Assembly (NCBI RefSeq): GCF_900115195.1
Contig: NZ_FOVO01000005.1
Coordinates: forward strand, 62,001 to 126,000
DNA from: Xenorhabdus japonica
GTDB lineage: Bacteria > Pseudomonadota > Gammaproteobacteria > Enterobacterales > Enterobacteriaceae
Direction: 5' to 3'
DNA length: 64,000 bases
Below, in pieces: positions 1 to 8,202 of this stretch. Within the stretch, counting starts at the first letter, position 1; every line of letters begins with the position of its first letter. The notes beneath the pieces were generated by a model. The model was not told the DNA's origin. It worked only from the letters and a program-made list of their open reading frames with translations, and searched no databases. A program made the translations under genes and the position numbers.

Positions 1-113
1 ATGCCGATAGCATCCGCTAATGCCTGTTGTGATAAGCCTTTTTGCTTGCGCAGGGTGATGAGTCTGTTAGCAATACTCATTGAATTAAACCAGTCAGAGA
101 AATTTGCCTTCAT
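1..113 (-). CDS. Xre/cI-type HTH repressor, N-terminal part only
   Basis: Reading leftward from the ATG at 113, the first 37 codons give MKANFSDWFNSMSIANRLIT followed by LRKQKGLSQQALADAIG. This is a classic Xre-family helix-turn-helix start (helix 2 is LSQQALADAIG). The gene runs off the left edge, so the effector half is unseen. A GGGGG Shine-Dalgarno stretch sits 5-9 bases before the ATG. It is divergent from the primase gene at 211, the usual arrangement of a phage or integrative-element repressor facing early replication genes. Family assignment is clear; its target is inferred from position. Confidence 0.75.
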   Translation of the reverse strand, partial: MKANFSDWFNSMSIANRLITLRKQKGLSQQALADAIG

Positions 114-145
114 TCTATCCCCCAAAAAATGCTTGCTTTATATCG

Positions 146-161
146 GTATCCTATCGGATAC
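146..161. promoter_or_regulatory. Inverted repeat, candidate repressor operator
   Basis: GTATCC-TATC-GGATAC is a 6-bp inverted repeat with a 4-bp spacer, in the short region between the divergent Xre repressor and primase genes. TATCGG also occurs twice (141-146 and 152-157). Position and symmetry suggest the operator of the neighbouring Xre protein. No experimental support is visible. Confidence 0.4.
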
Positions 162-210
162 TAAATAAAAGAGCAATGGAATCTTGACGCAATTTTAGGA
201 AGGTCACTTT

Positions 211-2925
211 ATGGCTCGCATTCCCGAAGCAGAGTTGCAACACCTGAAATCCGCCGTCTCCTTAGTGGCTGTCATTGAGCAGCAGGGGCGGCAGTTGTTT
301 AAGCGCGGTAAGGATATGACTGTGCTGTGCCCGTTCCATCAGGAGAAAACGCCCTCGATGATGATCACGCCCGCCAAAAATCTCTATCACTGCTTTGGCT
401 GCGGGGCAGGCGGTTCGGTGCTCGACTGGGTAATGAAAACCGAAGGGTTAAGTCTGCGCCATGCCGTGGAACGCCTGCGTGCCGTGCTGGGGCACAATCC
501 GGCGATCGAGCCGCTGGTGCAGCCTGCGGAGCTGGCCGATGAGACCCTCGGGCAACCGGTGCTGCTGTCACGGGTGGTTGCGTTTTATCACCATACGCTG
601 CTGAATGCCCCGGAAGCACAGGCCTATCTGGCGAAGCGGCGACTCAACCATCCTGAATTAGTCGCGCAGTTTAAGCTGGGCTTTGCCAACCGCACGCTGG
701 GCTACCGTCTGCCACCGAAAAAAGTCAAAGCCGGCGAGGAGATCCGCCGCCGCCTGATAGCGACCGGGGTGCTGCGGGAGAACGGGCGTGAGCATCTGCG
801 TGGATCGCTGGTTGTGCCCGTTATCGGCGCTGAGGGGCAGGTACATGAGCTGTACGGGCGCAAAATCGGCGACGACCAGCGCCAGTCCATTATCCGTCAT
901 CTGTACCTGCCGGGGGCACATCAGGGGGTCTGGAATGAAGCGGCGCTGGGTGCCTCCAGAACGCTGATCCTGTGCGAATCGCTGATTGATGCGATGTCGT
1001 TCTGGGTGACGGGGCAGCGCAATGTGACAGCCGCTTACGGGGTGAACGGCGTCATCGCGGATCACTGGCAGGCGTTCGAACAGCACGGCATTAAGCAGGT
1101 GCTGATCGCCTTTGATAATGATACCGCCGGCAATGATGCGGCCGTGAAACTGGCGGCAGCACTGGTTGCTAAAGGGATCACGCCCTTGCGCGTGGTGTTC
1201 CCGCCGGAAATGGATGCCAACGAATACCTGTGTCAGATGGCCGAACCCGAATCGGCCTTTGCCCTGCTGATTGAGAGTGCTGTACCGATGCAGGATGCAG
1301 CGGATATGGTAGCCCTTGAGCGCCAGACGGCTGAGCCGGACACCGCGCCAGAACCCGCTTCCCCTTTAGCCGCTGGACCCGTACCCAGCGTGACGCCGAA
1401 TGTCGTCTGTGAATCCGGTGAGCATGGCGAGCTGCTTATCTCGATCGGCACACTCCAATGGTGCTTACGGGGCATGGGCGCAGTCAAAGCAGGCGCTGCC
1501 ACGATGAAACTCAATGCGCAGGTGCTGGACACACAAAGCGGCGTCCTGTTCGCCGACGGGGTTGACCTGATGAGTGCCCGCAGCCGAAACAGCTATGCCA
1601 GACTGGCCGCCACCGAACTGGGGCTGGGAGAGGCTGAGTTGCGCCGTTCGCTGGGGCAGGTGTTACTGGCCGTCGAACAGGGGCAACAGCAACCCACCTC
1701 AGGCACCGAACCCCACGTACCGGCGATGGGGATCGCTGAACGGGAAGCGGCACTGGCCTTGCTGCAAGATCCCTATCTGACAGCACGAGTGACCGCTGAC
1801 TTAGCCGCCTGTGGCGTGGTCGGTGAATCCACTAACTTACTGGCGGGTTTTTTGGCGGCCGTGAGTCGCAAACTGCCCAAACCGTTAGCCGTCCTGATCC
1901 AGAGCAGCAGCGCCGCGGGAAAGAGCAGCTTAATGGAGGCGGTACTGAACCTGATACCGGAAGAAGAACGCATCCAGTACAGCGCCATGACCGGGCAAAG
2001 TCTCTTTTACCTCGGTGAAACCAATCTCCAGCATAAAATCCTCGCCATTGCGGAAGAAGAAGGCGTGCGGCAGGCGGCCTATGCGTTGAAACTGTTGCAG
2101 TCGGATGGCGAATTAACGATGGCGAGCACGGGCAAAGACGAAGCGACCGGAAACCTCGTTACCAAAAGTTACACGGTCAAAGGTCCGGTGATGCTGATGC
2201 TGACCACGACCGCCATTGATGTGGATGAAGAGCTGCTGAACCGCTGTCTGGTGCTGACGGTCAATGAATCCCGCGCCCAGACCGAAGCCATCCATGCGTT
2301 ACAGCGCCAGAAGCAGACGCTCGAAGGCCTGCTGGCCGAGAACGAGCGGGACTATCTGACGCAGCTTCACCAGAACGCCCAGCGGTTGCTGAAACCGCTG
2401 AATGTCGTCAATCCGTATGCGCACCAACTGACCTTTATGTCAGACAAAACCCGCACCCGCCGTGACCATATGAAATACCTGACGCTTATCCAGAGTATCG
2501 CCCTGTTGCACCAGTACCAGCGGGAAATCAAAACGGCAGAGCATCGCGGCAACACACTGGACTATATCGAAGTCACCAAAGAAGATATCAAATTAGCGAA
2601 CCAGCTCGCGCATGAAATCTTAGGCCGGACGCTCGACGAGATGCCGCCGCAGACCCGCAAACTGTTATTGCTGATCCAGCAGATGGCGAACGACATGGCC
2701 GCGGCCGGGCAGCAGACGTTACGGGAAGTGCGCTTTACCCGGCGGGATATCCGCGCTTACACGAACTGGAGCGACAGCCAGCTTAAGCTGCATTGCCAGC
2801 GCCTGAGCGACATGGAATACCTGCTGATCCACGGCGGCAGTCGCGGGCACCTGTTGCAATACGAACTACTCTGGGACGGTGACGGCGACAGTGCGCACTT
2901 AAGTGGCCTGATTGTCCCCGTATGA
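211..2925 (+). CDS. Mobile-element primase with CHC2 zinc finger, Toprim and P-loop ATPase domains
   Basis: A 904-residue replication protein of a mobile element. Residues about 37-75 form a CHC2 zinc finger (CPFH, then CFGCGAGGS), as in DnaG primases. A Toprim domain follows, with its acidic residue in CESLID (about 255) and the DxD in FDNDTAG (about 302). After a variable linker, a P-loop SSSAAGKSS lies near residue 570 with a following ATPase-like region. The C-terminus (about 790-890) looks like a winged-helix DNA-binding part. The layout recalls phage P4 alpha-type primase-helicases without being the same. AGGAAGG lies 7 bases before the ATG. The gene is GC-rich compared with the rest of the window, so probably acquired with the recombinase downstream. 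Iteron-like repeats begin right after its stop. Confidence 0.8.
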   Translation: MARIPEAELQHLKSAVSLVAVIEQQGRQLFKRGKDMTVLCPFHQEKTPSMMITPAKNLYHCFGCGAGGSVLDWVMKTEGLSLRHAVERLRAVLGHNPAIEPLVQPAELADETLGQPVLLSRVVAFYHHTLLNAPEAQAYLAKRRLNHPELVAQFKLGFANRTLGYRLPPKKVKAGEEIRRRLIATGVLRENGREHLRGSLVVPVIGAEGQVHELYGRKIGDDQRQSIIRHLYLPGAHQGVWNEAALGASRTLILCESLIDAMSFWVTGQRNVTAAYGVNGVIADHWQAFEQHGIKQVLIAFDNDTAGNDAAVKLAAALVAKGITPLRVVFPPEMDANEYLCQMAEPESAFALLIESAVPMQDAADMVALERQTAEPDTAPEPASPLAAGPVPSVTPNVVCESGEHGELLISIGTLQWCLRGMGAVKAGAATMKLNAQVLDTQSGVLFADGVDLMSARSRNSYARLAATELGLGEAELRRSLGQVLLAVEQGQQQPTSGTEPHVPAMGIAEREAALALLQDPYLTARVTADLAACGVVGESTNLLAGFLAAVSRKLPKPLAVLIQSSSAAGKSSLMEAVLNLIPEEERIQYSAMTGQSLFYLGETNLQHKILAIAEEEGVRQAAYALKLLQSDGELTMASTGKDEATGNLVTKSYTVKGPVMLMLTTTAIDVDEELLNRCLVLTVNESRAQTEAIHALQRQKQTLEGLLAENERDYLTQLHQNAQRLLKPLNVVNPYAHQLTFMSDKTRTRRDHMKYLTLIQSIALLHQYQREIKTAEHRGNTLDYIEVTKEDIKLANQLAHEILGRTLDEMPPQTRKLLLLIQQMANDMAAAGQQTLREVRFTRRDIRAYTNWSDSQLKLHCQRLSDMEYLLIHGGSRGHLLQYELLWDGDGDSAHLSGLIVPV

Positions 2926-2931
2926 TCTGCG

Positions 2932-3049
2932 CAAGTCTGGACAGGACTGAGGCAAGTCTATACCAAGTCTGCACCAAGTCTGGGCTAAGTCTGGGAAGCC
3001 AAAACCGCCCTAAAGCCATAGCCAGACAAGGTTCAGCGCCCGCAAGTCT
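2932..3049 (+). repeat. 11-bp iteron-like direct repeats (CAAGTCT)
   Basis: CAAGTCT starts at 2932, 2953, 2964 and 2975, with TAAGTCT at 2986. A degenerate unit lies between the first two, and one isolated copy begins at 3043. From 2953 to 2996 the repeats are contiguous and exactly 11 bp long (consensus CAAGTCTGnnC), that is one helical turn. The array begins 6 bp after the primase stop codon and is followed by an AT-rich patch (about 3051-3090) before the recombinase. This is how initiator-binding iterons look; the function is inferred. Confidence 0.6.
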
Positions 3050-3143
3050 GACAAAACGAAAAATCACTGTTCCGGCAACACAATAAAAACTTCCCGTCAT
3101 ACCGTAGTGCCGGATAGCTTCTATAACAAAAAGGACAATCCGC

Positions 3144-4226
3144 ATGACCACTTCACACGCCAACCCGCTTATCACCTTACGGGCGCAACTGGACGCCTAT
3201 CTGGATACACAGGCCGCACAGGGAAAAAGCCCGCGTACACGGGAAAGCTACCGGGAACGGCTGCTGCCTTTCGTGGACTGGTGCGAACAGCGCACCGTGC
3301 AGTATCCGGCTCAGGTGACGCTGGCGTTGCTGGAAAGCTGGCAGCGCTATCTGCGGGCTTACCGCAAGGCCGACGGCCAGCCTTACAGCCATAACGGCCA
3401 GCGGGAACGGTTGATCGCCCTGCGGCTGTGGTTCCGTTGGTTGTTGCAACGCCATCATATCCTCTACAACCCGACAGAGCAGATGGTGTTGCCGAAAGAA
3501 GAGAAGCGGCTGCCAGCCCAGATCCTGAGTGAACGGGAAACTGCGCAGGTGCTCGACAGCCTTGACGACCAAAGTATCTTGGGGCTTCGCAACCGGGTGA
3601 TGCTGGAAGTGCTGTGGAGCAGCGGCATCCGGCGTATGGAACTGCGCCAGCTCCGGCGGGGGGATATCGACGTCGAACGCGGGGCCGTGGTGGTCAATCA
3701 GGGCAAAGGTCATAAAGACCGGGTGGTGCCCATCGGCGAGCGGGCGCTGGGCTGGCTGACACGTTATCTGGTGCAGGTCCGGCCCCGGCTGGCCGCGCAC
3801 TATGACAGTGGCTACCTGTTTATCTCGCAAAAGGGCAGGCCGCTCAGTCCGGGGCACCTGACCCACATCGCCGCGAAAGCCATCCGGCAACAGGCTCAGC
3901 TTGACAAGCCGGGCGCCTGTCACCTGTTCCGGCATTCCATGGCGACCCAGATGCTGGATAACGGGGCCGATATCCGCCATATCCAGGCGATGCTGGGACA
4001 CGAAAAACTCAATACCACCCAGGTGTATACGCGGGTCGCTATCGGACACCTAAAGAAAGTGCATAAGCAAACCCATCCGGCCGAGCGTGACCCTCAGGCC
4101 TTGCCGGAAGTCGACAAGCCTGCCGAACCGCCGGAGAGCCGCTCAGCCCGTGCCAGCGGAAAGCCTGACACTGAACCGCCCCCCCGTGCACCGGACAGCC
4201 CGATCCTCCCCGTTGAGTCCGCTTAA
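3144..4226 (+). CDS. Tyrosine recombinase (XerC/D-like integrase)
   Basis: A 360-residue tyrosine site-specific recombinase. The N-terminal SAM-like core-binding domain covers about residues 5-105. The catalytic domain shows the expected set: Arg in SSGIRRMEL (about 164), Lys in GKGHKDR (about 190), HLFRH (H and R near 261-264), LGHEKL (about 286) and the nucleophile Tyr in TTQVYTR (about 295). Residues about 310-360 form a proline/charged tail not usual for XerC/D. AAGGA lies about 10 bases before the ATG. It follows the primase and iteron array and has the same high GC. A dif-like sequence occurs about 200 bp downstream, a plausible site of action. Family is certain; whether it integrates the element or resolves multimers is open. 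Confidence 0.85.
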   Translation: MTTSHANPLITLRAQLDAYLDTQAAQGKSPRTRESYRERLLPFVDWCEQRTVQYPAQVTLALLESWQRYLRAYRKADGQPYSHNGQRERLIALRLWFRWLLQRHHILYNPTEQMVLPKEEKRLPAQILSERETAQVLDSLDDQSILGLRNRVMLEVLWSSGIRRMELRQLRRGDIDVERGAVVVNQGKGHKDRVVPIGERALGWLTRYLVQVRPRLAAHYDSGYLFISQKGRPLSPGHLTHIAAKAIRQQAQLDKPGACHLFRHSMATQMLDNGADIRHIQAMLGHEKLNTTQVYTRVAIGHLKKVHKQTHPAERDPQALPEVDKPAEPPESRSARASGKPDTEPPPRAPDSPILPVESA

Positions 4227-5119
4227 GTTCAGTGCGGGGGCAGACCGTGGCCGGACTGCCCGTCAGCTTCAGTGTCTGCGGGGGTACGTGGGCAATGGGC
4301 GGCCTGCACAGTTGTGTCCCCGTTAAACATATGCAGGCCGCCCAAAGCCCACTCAACATAATGTAAGGGAATTATCCGCCCCTCACCGGGCGGCTCCGCG
4401 GCCCGAATCAACACTGTGCAGCGGTTCGCAGCGTATAATTAACATTATGTCTGTCGCCCCCGCTTATCGGCATCGCTGGGTGTGGCGCACAAGGCTGCGC
4501 CTTCTGCTGTCAGCGCCTGAGCCAGTCCTCGGCAAAAACCCGTGTTCTGCTTTAGCTGCCATGCCACCGTCCGGCAAACAACCCTGAAAGCAGGTCGGCC
4601 TGCGGCCTCCGTGAATTTACCTCCCCCGCCCCAACCCTGCTGCACTGGCTGCGCCCGGCTCGCAGTCGCTGCGCTCCTCGCTCGTTGCCGTGCTCGCCAT
4701 CTCCGCCCCGTGCAGCCCCCGCAGGGGGCTTCCCTTGGAAACACGGTGCGGTCATGCAAAGCCGTGCCCCATCTGAAACACCAGTGATCCCGAGCGTCGC
4801 AGGGCGCCGCTGGCAGGCTCTGTGCCGCCCGCACCCGCAGAACGGCCGCCCGCCGCCCAAGCAAGTTGGGCGACGTTCGCCCGTTGCTGAAAGTGAAAAA
4901 CATCACAAAATCAGGCTGTTCACCAATCACAAGAAAAAAGGGGCGCTATACTGCACAATGGCTTGCGACAGTAGCCGGGCAAAAACGCACAGGGGCAAAC
5001 GGGTTAAACCGCCCAAAAGTGCACTTCGGCGTTTTAGGTTCGCGGGCGTGAGCGAAACGGGTAAAAAGGGTTCTTTAATAAGCTGATAATCAAGGAAAAA
5101 ATCGCTTAAAAAAGTATGA
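4227..5119. other. GC-rich gene-free stretch of the mobile element
   Basis: About 0.9 kb without a credible gene. The open frames here (for example 4445-4930 on the minus strand) are rich in Arg, Ala, Gly and Cys, overlap on both strands and match no family I know, so I read them as chance ORFs in GC-rich DNA. Visible structure includes two dif-like sequences (4351-4382 and 4428-4455) and a perfect hairpin AGCCCCC-gca-GGGGGCT at 4714-4730. The GC content drops sharply near 5120-5200, where the orphan Rhs tip begins. Confidence 0.55.
4428..4455 (+). other. dif-like 28-bp sequence (possible Xer/integrase site)
   Basis: The left arm GCAGCGTATAA (4428-4438) matches the E. coli XerC arm of dif at 8 of 11 positions. 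A 6-bp centre TTAACA follows, then the right arm TTATGTCTGTC, which shares the invariant TTATGT of the XerD arm (6 of 11). It contains the palindrome ACATTATGT. An inverted, longer-spaced relative lies at 4351-4382: its arms match 9 of 11 on each side, but the spacer is 10 bp. The location beyond a tyrosine recombinase gene supports a recombination role. Confidence 0.4.
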
Positions 5120-5164
5120 CCGCACCCGAACCCACCCTATGACCCCATCGGGCTGCTGGGCGGG

Positions 5165-5515
5165 GTGAATCCGTATGGCTATGTGCATAATCCGGTCAAT
5201 TTTATTGATCCGTTTGGATTAACGAAATGTCCAACAAAGAAAGGAAGAATCAAAGAAGCTCAATTGCCAACAAGAGGGCGAATTCGCTATGTTCCTCCAG
5301 AAGACTGGAAGCCAACAATGCCCTTACCTAAAAAAGATGGTGGTTATTTGGATCGTTTTGGTAATGTGTGGACTAAGGGGCCTTCTCGTACTGCTGGAGA
5401 ATCGTTTGAATGGGATATTCAACTATCAAAAACGGGTAGAAAACAAATAGGTTGGGTTACTCGTGATGGGAGTCACGCAAACATTTCTCTGAAGGGTGAG
5501 GTAACTCATAAATGA
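5165..5515 (+). CDS. Orphan Rhs C-terminal toxin, polymorphic toxin type 17-like
   Basis: The frame opens after a stop at 5117-5119. It carries the end of an Rhs core (DPIGLLGG, then NPYGYVHNPVNFIDPFGL), the conserved sequence just before an Rhs toxin tip. The rest (about residues 20-116) has RIRYVPPEDW, DRFGNVWTKGPSRT, FEWDIQLS and RDGSHANISL, which I recognise as the type-17 polymorphic toxin domain (Ntox17). No secretion-competent Rhs body is present, so this is a displaced tip that could be swapped into a full rhs gene elsewhere. The GTG at 5165 is the first usable start. Its stop overlaps the next start (ATGA). Family call is from memory of motifs. Confidence 0.7.
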   Translation: MNPYGYVHNPVNFIDPFGLTKCPTKKGRIKEAQLPTRGRIRYVPPEDWKPTMPLPKKDGGYLDRFGNVWTKGPSRTAGESFEWDIQLSKTGRKQIGWVTRDGSHANISLKGEVTHK

Positions 5516-5847
5516 TTTTTAGCATATATTTTAATTTTTTCTTTGACACTAAATCTATTTCAGGAAAGGAAAAGATATTACGAAAAGTAAATCAAACTCT
5601 CATTAATAAATATGGAGTTAACTCTGTTCACTGCAATAGTGATACAAAATTTATGGTTCATGTTGAAAATGATAAATGGGATTCTTTACTATTAGATTTA
5701 ATTGAGTTTTCTCAGGTTATAGGACAGCAATGGATTATTACTGGTAGTATAAATTTTGAATGTAGCTTATGGAGTAATCATTCAAAAATTGTCGGTGTAA
5801 GTTCAATAGGAATTGATGTAGATAACGTAATTCCCATCACCCCTTAG
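5512..5847 (+). CDS. Probable immunity protein for the orphan Rhs toxin
   Basis: A 111-residue, AT-rich gene whose ATG overlaps the toxin stop by 4 bp, the standard toxin-immunity coupling of Rhs tips. The protein has no signal peptide and looks like a small alpha/beta cytosolic protein. I do not recognise a named immunity family. The role is inferred from position and size: it would bind and block the toxin domain in the producing cell. Confidence 0.6.
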   Translation: MIFSIYFNFFFDTKSISGKEKILRKVNQTLINKYGVNSVHCNSDTKFMVHVENDKWDSLLLDLIEFSQVIGQQWIITGSINFECSLWSNHSKIVGVSSIGIDVDNVIPITP

Positions 5848-5917
5848 TAGATAGTAGCCGGAAAAATCCCCATGTTCTTCCGGCTTTGTTCTTTTAAGAG
5901 CGGCTCACTCCCTGCCC

Positions 5918-6187
5918 TTAGCCGTTTTTGTAGTCGCCTATCAGCTCCCGCATTCGCAGCTTAATTTCGCTGAGCTGGTCTTGCTGGCGCTGGTACTGTT
6001 GTTTAATGGTGCGGGTGTCGTCGTTGTCAGGAATGAGCACTAGACAGCCCGCCATAATCTTGACGGTGAGTGTGCCGCCAATATCAAACCCAGCGTGTTT
6101 GACGAACAATTTACCCGTAATACGCAATATCAATATCGAAAATTCTCTCTGAATTGATTTTATAAGCGCCTCTTTAAATTCAATCAT
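5918..6187 (-). CDS. SymE-family toxin-like protein
   Basis: An 89-residue protein. The segment LRITGKLFVKHAGFDIGGTL followed by TVKIMAGCLVLIPDN is the conserved AbrB-like core of SymE proteins, which in E. coli are SOS-induced, RNA-regulated toxins. The N-terminus is shorter and different from typical SymE (about 110 residues), suggesting truncation or a replaced start. The C-terminal tail (QQYQRQQDQLSEIKLRMREL) is a likely coiled coil. SymE homologues often lie beside Rhs tips in these bacteria, as here. Its only ATG (6185-6187) sits inside the ArsR operator, so expression from this start is doubtful. Confidence 0.55.
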   Translation of the reverse strand: MIEFKEALIKSIQREFSILILRITGKLFVKHAGFDIGGTLTVKIMAGCLVLIPDNDDTRTIKQQYQRQQDQLSEIKLRMRELIGDYKNG

Positions 6188-6204
6188 ATATGAATTAACA
6201 TATG
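6185..6204. promoter_or_regulatory. ArsR operator/promoter upstream of arsR
   Basis: CATATATGAATTAACATATG is a near-palindromic AT-rich site about 30 bp before the arsR start, the type of sequence bound by ArsR repressors. The same core occurs in inverted orientation between arsR and arsB. Confidence 0.6.
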
Positions 6205-6232
6205 TAAAAAATTATCAGCGGAGAATAAAATC

Positions 6233-6580
6233 GTGCTATCCCCCGTTCAGCTTTTCAAACTTCTTGCGGATGAAACCCGTATTAACATCGTATTGTTGCT
6301 ACGCGAAGCAAGTGAACTATGTGTCTGCGATATTTGTACCGTACTCAGTGCGTCTCAGCCCAAAATTTCACGACATATCGCACTATTGCGTGATGCAGGG
6401 TTGTTACTAGATCGTCGTGAAGGTAAGTGGGTTCATTATCGTCTATCACCTCATATTCCAGCATGGGCAACCAATATTATTGAAGCGTCATGGAACTGCC
6501 AACAGGTAGAAATCAAAGTTCTAGTAAATAAACTGGCGAATTCAAACTGTACGCCTGATGGTAAGATACTCTGCCGTTAA
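6233..6580 (+). CDS. arsR: ArsR-family arsenite-responsive repressor
   Basis: A 115-residue winged-helix repressor. ELCVCDIC (about residues 32-39) is the As(III)-binding cysteine motif on the DNA-binding helix of ArsR. SASQPKISRHIALLRDAGLL is the recognition helix-turn-helix. In the family, arsenite binding releases the repressor from the ars promoter. The start is a GTG at 6233 preceded by GGAG. It lies 65 bp before arsB and is flanked on both sides by related operator-like sequences, implying autoregulation and control of arsB. Confidence 0.9.
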   Translation: MLSPVQLFKLLADETRINIVLLLREASELCVCDICTVLSASQPKISRHIALLRDAGLLLDRREGKWVHYRLSPHIPAWATNIIEASWNCQQVEIKVLVNKLANSNCTPDGKILCR

Positions 6581-6594
6581 AACCTCAACTCAAT

Positions 6595-6615
6595 CATATA
6601 TGTTAATTCATATAT
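6595..6615. promoter_or_regulatory. Second ArsR-like operator, before arsB
   Basis: The core ATATGTTAATTCATAT is the reverse complement of the core at the arsR operator. It lies in the 65-bp gap between arsR and arsB and could give arsB its own controlled promoter or act as an auxiliary site. Confidence 0.5.
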
Positions 6616-6645
6616 AAAAATCAAACTAAAGCAGAAGGAGATAAC

Positions 6646-7923
6646 ATGCTATTTGCAGGAGAGATCTTTATCCTGACGATAATTTTGGTCATCTGGCAGC
6701 CACGAGGGTTGGGTATTGGATGGAGCGCATCACTGGGAGCCATACTTGCCCTGCTGACAGGAGTCATTCAATTGAACGATATTCCCATTGTCTGGAATGC
6801 TACAACTGCTTTTATTGCGATTATTATCATCAGCCTGTTACTTGATGAGTCTGGTTTTTTTGAATGGAGTGCCTTACATGTTGCACGCTGGGGAAAGGGT
6901 AATGGACGATTACTGTTCACTTTCATTATTCTGCTGGGAGCCGTCGTCTCAGCTCTTTTCGCAAATGATGGAGCAGCGCTTATCCTCACACCAATTGTCA
7001 TCGCCATGTTACTGGCTCTGGGGTTCAATCGGGCAACCACTCTCGCATTTGTGATGGCGGCAGGATTTATAGCCGATTCGGCAAGTCTGCCTCTTATAGT
7101 CTCCAATCTGGTTAACATTGTTTCTGCTGACTTTTTTCACATAGGTTTTAATCACTATGCCTCGGTCATGGTGCCGGTTTATGTTGTCGCAACCCTTGCT
7201 TCACTGCTAATGCTGCATATCTTCTTTTATCAAGAGATTCCCGCAGCTTACGATCAGGCAAAGCTTAAAATTCCCCGGAATGCTATCAAAGATCCCATAA
7301 CGTTTCGCACTGGCTGGGTAATCCTTATATTTTTGCTGACTGGTTTTTTCCTACTTGAACCCCTTGGAGTCCCAGTAAGCCTAATTGCTGCTATTGGCGC
7401 TTTAATCCTGTTTCTGGTTGCCAGAAAAGGGAAATCTATTGATACCGGAAAGGTTCTGCGTAATGCTCCTTGGCAAATTGTTATTTTTTCTCTTGGCATG
7501 TACCTTGTCGTATATGGTCTCCGTAACGCAGGGTTAACAGAATTTTTGGCTCAAATCTTCAGTGCATTCGCTAATCAGGGTTTGTGGGAATCAACTCTGG
7601 GAACGGGTTTTGTAACAGCCATATTGTCCTCAATCATGAACAATATGCCAACTGTGCTTATTGGTGCCCTCTCCATTGATGAAAGTTCAGCTCAGGGTGT
7701 GATTAAAGAAGCTATGGTTTACGCCAATATCATTGGCTGTGATCTTGGGCCTAAAATCACCCCGATTGGTAGTCTTGCTACCTTACTCTGGCTTCATGTC
7801 CTGTCACAAAAGAATATCAATATCAGTTGGGGGTATTACTTCCGCGTCGGCATCATTATGACATTCCCTGTTTTGTTCGTGACGCTTGCCGCACTAGCAC
7901 TTCGCCTATCTTTCATAGCTTAA
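6646..7923 (+). CDS. arsB: Arsenite/antimonite efflux permease ArsB
   Basis: A 425-residue inner-membrane protein with about 12 hydrophobic segments. It is very close along its whole length to E. coli ArsB as I recall it (opening [20 protein letters not shown], central [20 protein letters not shown], end [20 protein letters not shown]). ArsB exports As(III) and Sb(III) using the proton gradient. An AGAAGGAG-type site precedes the ATG. The normal downstream partner arsC is reduced to a remnant, so this locus confers arsenite but not arsenate detoxification by itself. Confidence 0.95.
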   Translation: MLFAGEIFILTIILVIWQPRGLGIGWSASLGAILALLTGVIQLNDIPIVWNATTAFIAIIIISLLLDESGFFEWSALHVARWGKGNGRLLFTFIILLGAVVSALFANDGAALILTPIVIAMLLALGFNRATTLAFVMAAGFIADSASLPLIVSNLVNIVSADFFHIGFNHYASVMVPVYVVATLASLLMLHIFFYQEIPAAYDQAKLKIPRNAIKDPITFRTGWVILIFLLTGFFLLEPLGVPVSLIAAIGALILFLVARKGKSIDTGKVLRNAPWQIVIFSLGMYLVVYGLRNAGLTEFLAQIFSAFANQGLWESTLGTGFVTAILSSIMNNMPTVLIGALSIDESSAQGVIKEAMVYANIIGCDLGPKITPIGSLATLLWLHVLSQKNINISWGYYFRVGIIMTFPVLFVTLAALALRLSFIA

Positions 7924-7936
7924 TGAGTAAAATATC

Positions 7937-8011
7937 ATGACTAACGTTATCATTTATCAAAGTTCGGCTTATTGGTCTGAGGTGCTGGCTCAAATCACCA
8001 GCAATAACCAG
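7937..8011 (+). pseudogene. Remnant of arsC (arsenate reductase) start
   Basis: Thirteen bases after the arsB stop, where arsC normally begins, the sequence reads MTNVIIYQSSAYWSE and stops after 25 codons. The opening M-T/S-N-x-x-I-Y resembles the ArsC N-terminus (MSNITIYHNP), but the catalytic cysteine region is absent and no reductase follows. I interpret it as a decayed arsC; the similarity is short. Confidence 0.4.
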
Positions 8012-8202
8012 TAATATCAGCGAGTTGAAGTAGAAACTACTTTAATTGAAGCGATAATGCTCGCAGACATTTAACATCTTGCCGCCCAATATATTGGGGA
8101 AAAATGAGAAAATGTTTAAGATGATCCAAGCTCAGGTGGCAAATAGGGCCATCTGAGTGCCAAGAAAAATCAAAGTGATGTGATATCAAACGGAGAGCGA
8201 TT

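Noticed and set aside
2932..3049. Repeats considered as a CRISPR array
   Set aside because: Units are 11 bp and contiguous without spacers, and no cas gene is present; iterons explain them better.
3177..4049. 290-aa minus-strand frame opposite the recombinase
   Set aside because: Antisense to a gene with a full catalytic set; high GC keeps the opposite frame open.
4445..4930. Long minus-strand frame (161 aa) and overlapping frames in the GC-rich region
   Set aside because: Composition is dominated by Arg/Ala/Gly/Cys, frames exist on both strands at once, and no family resemblance or ribosome site was seen; typical chance ORFs in GC-rich DNA.
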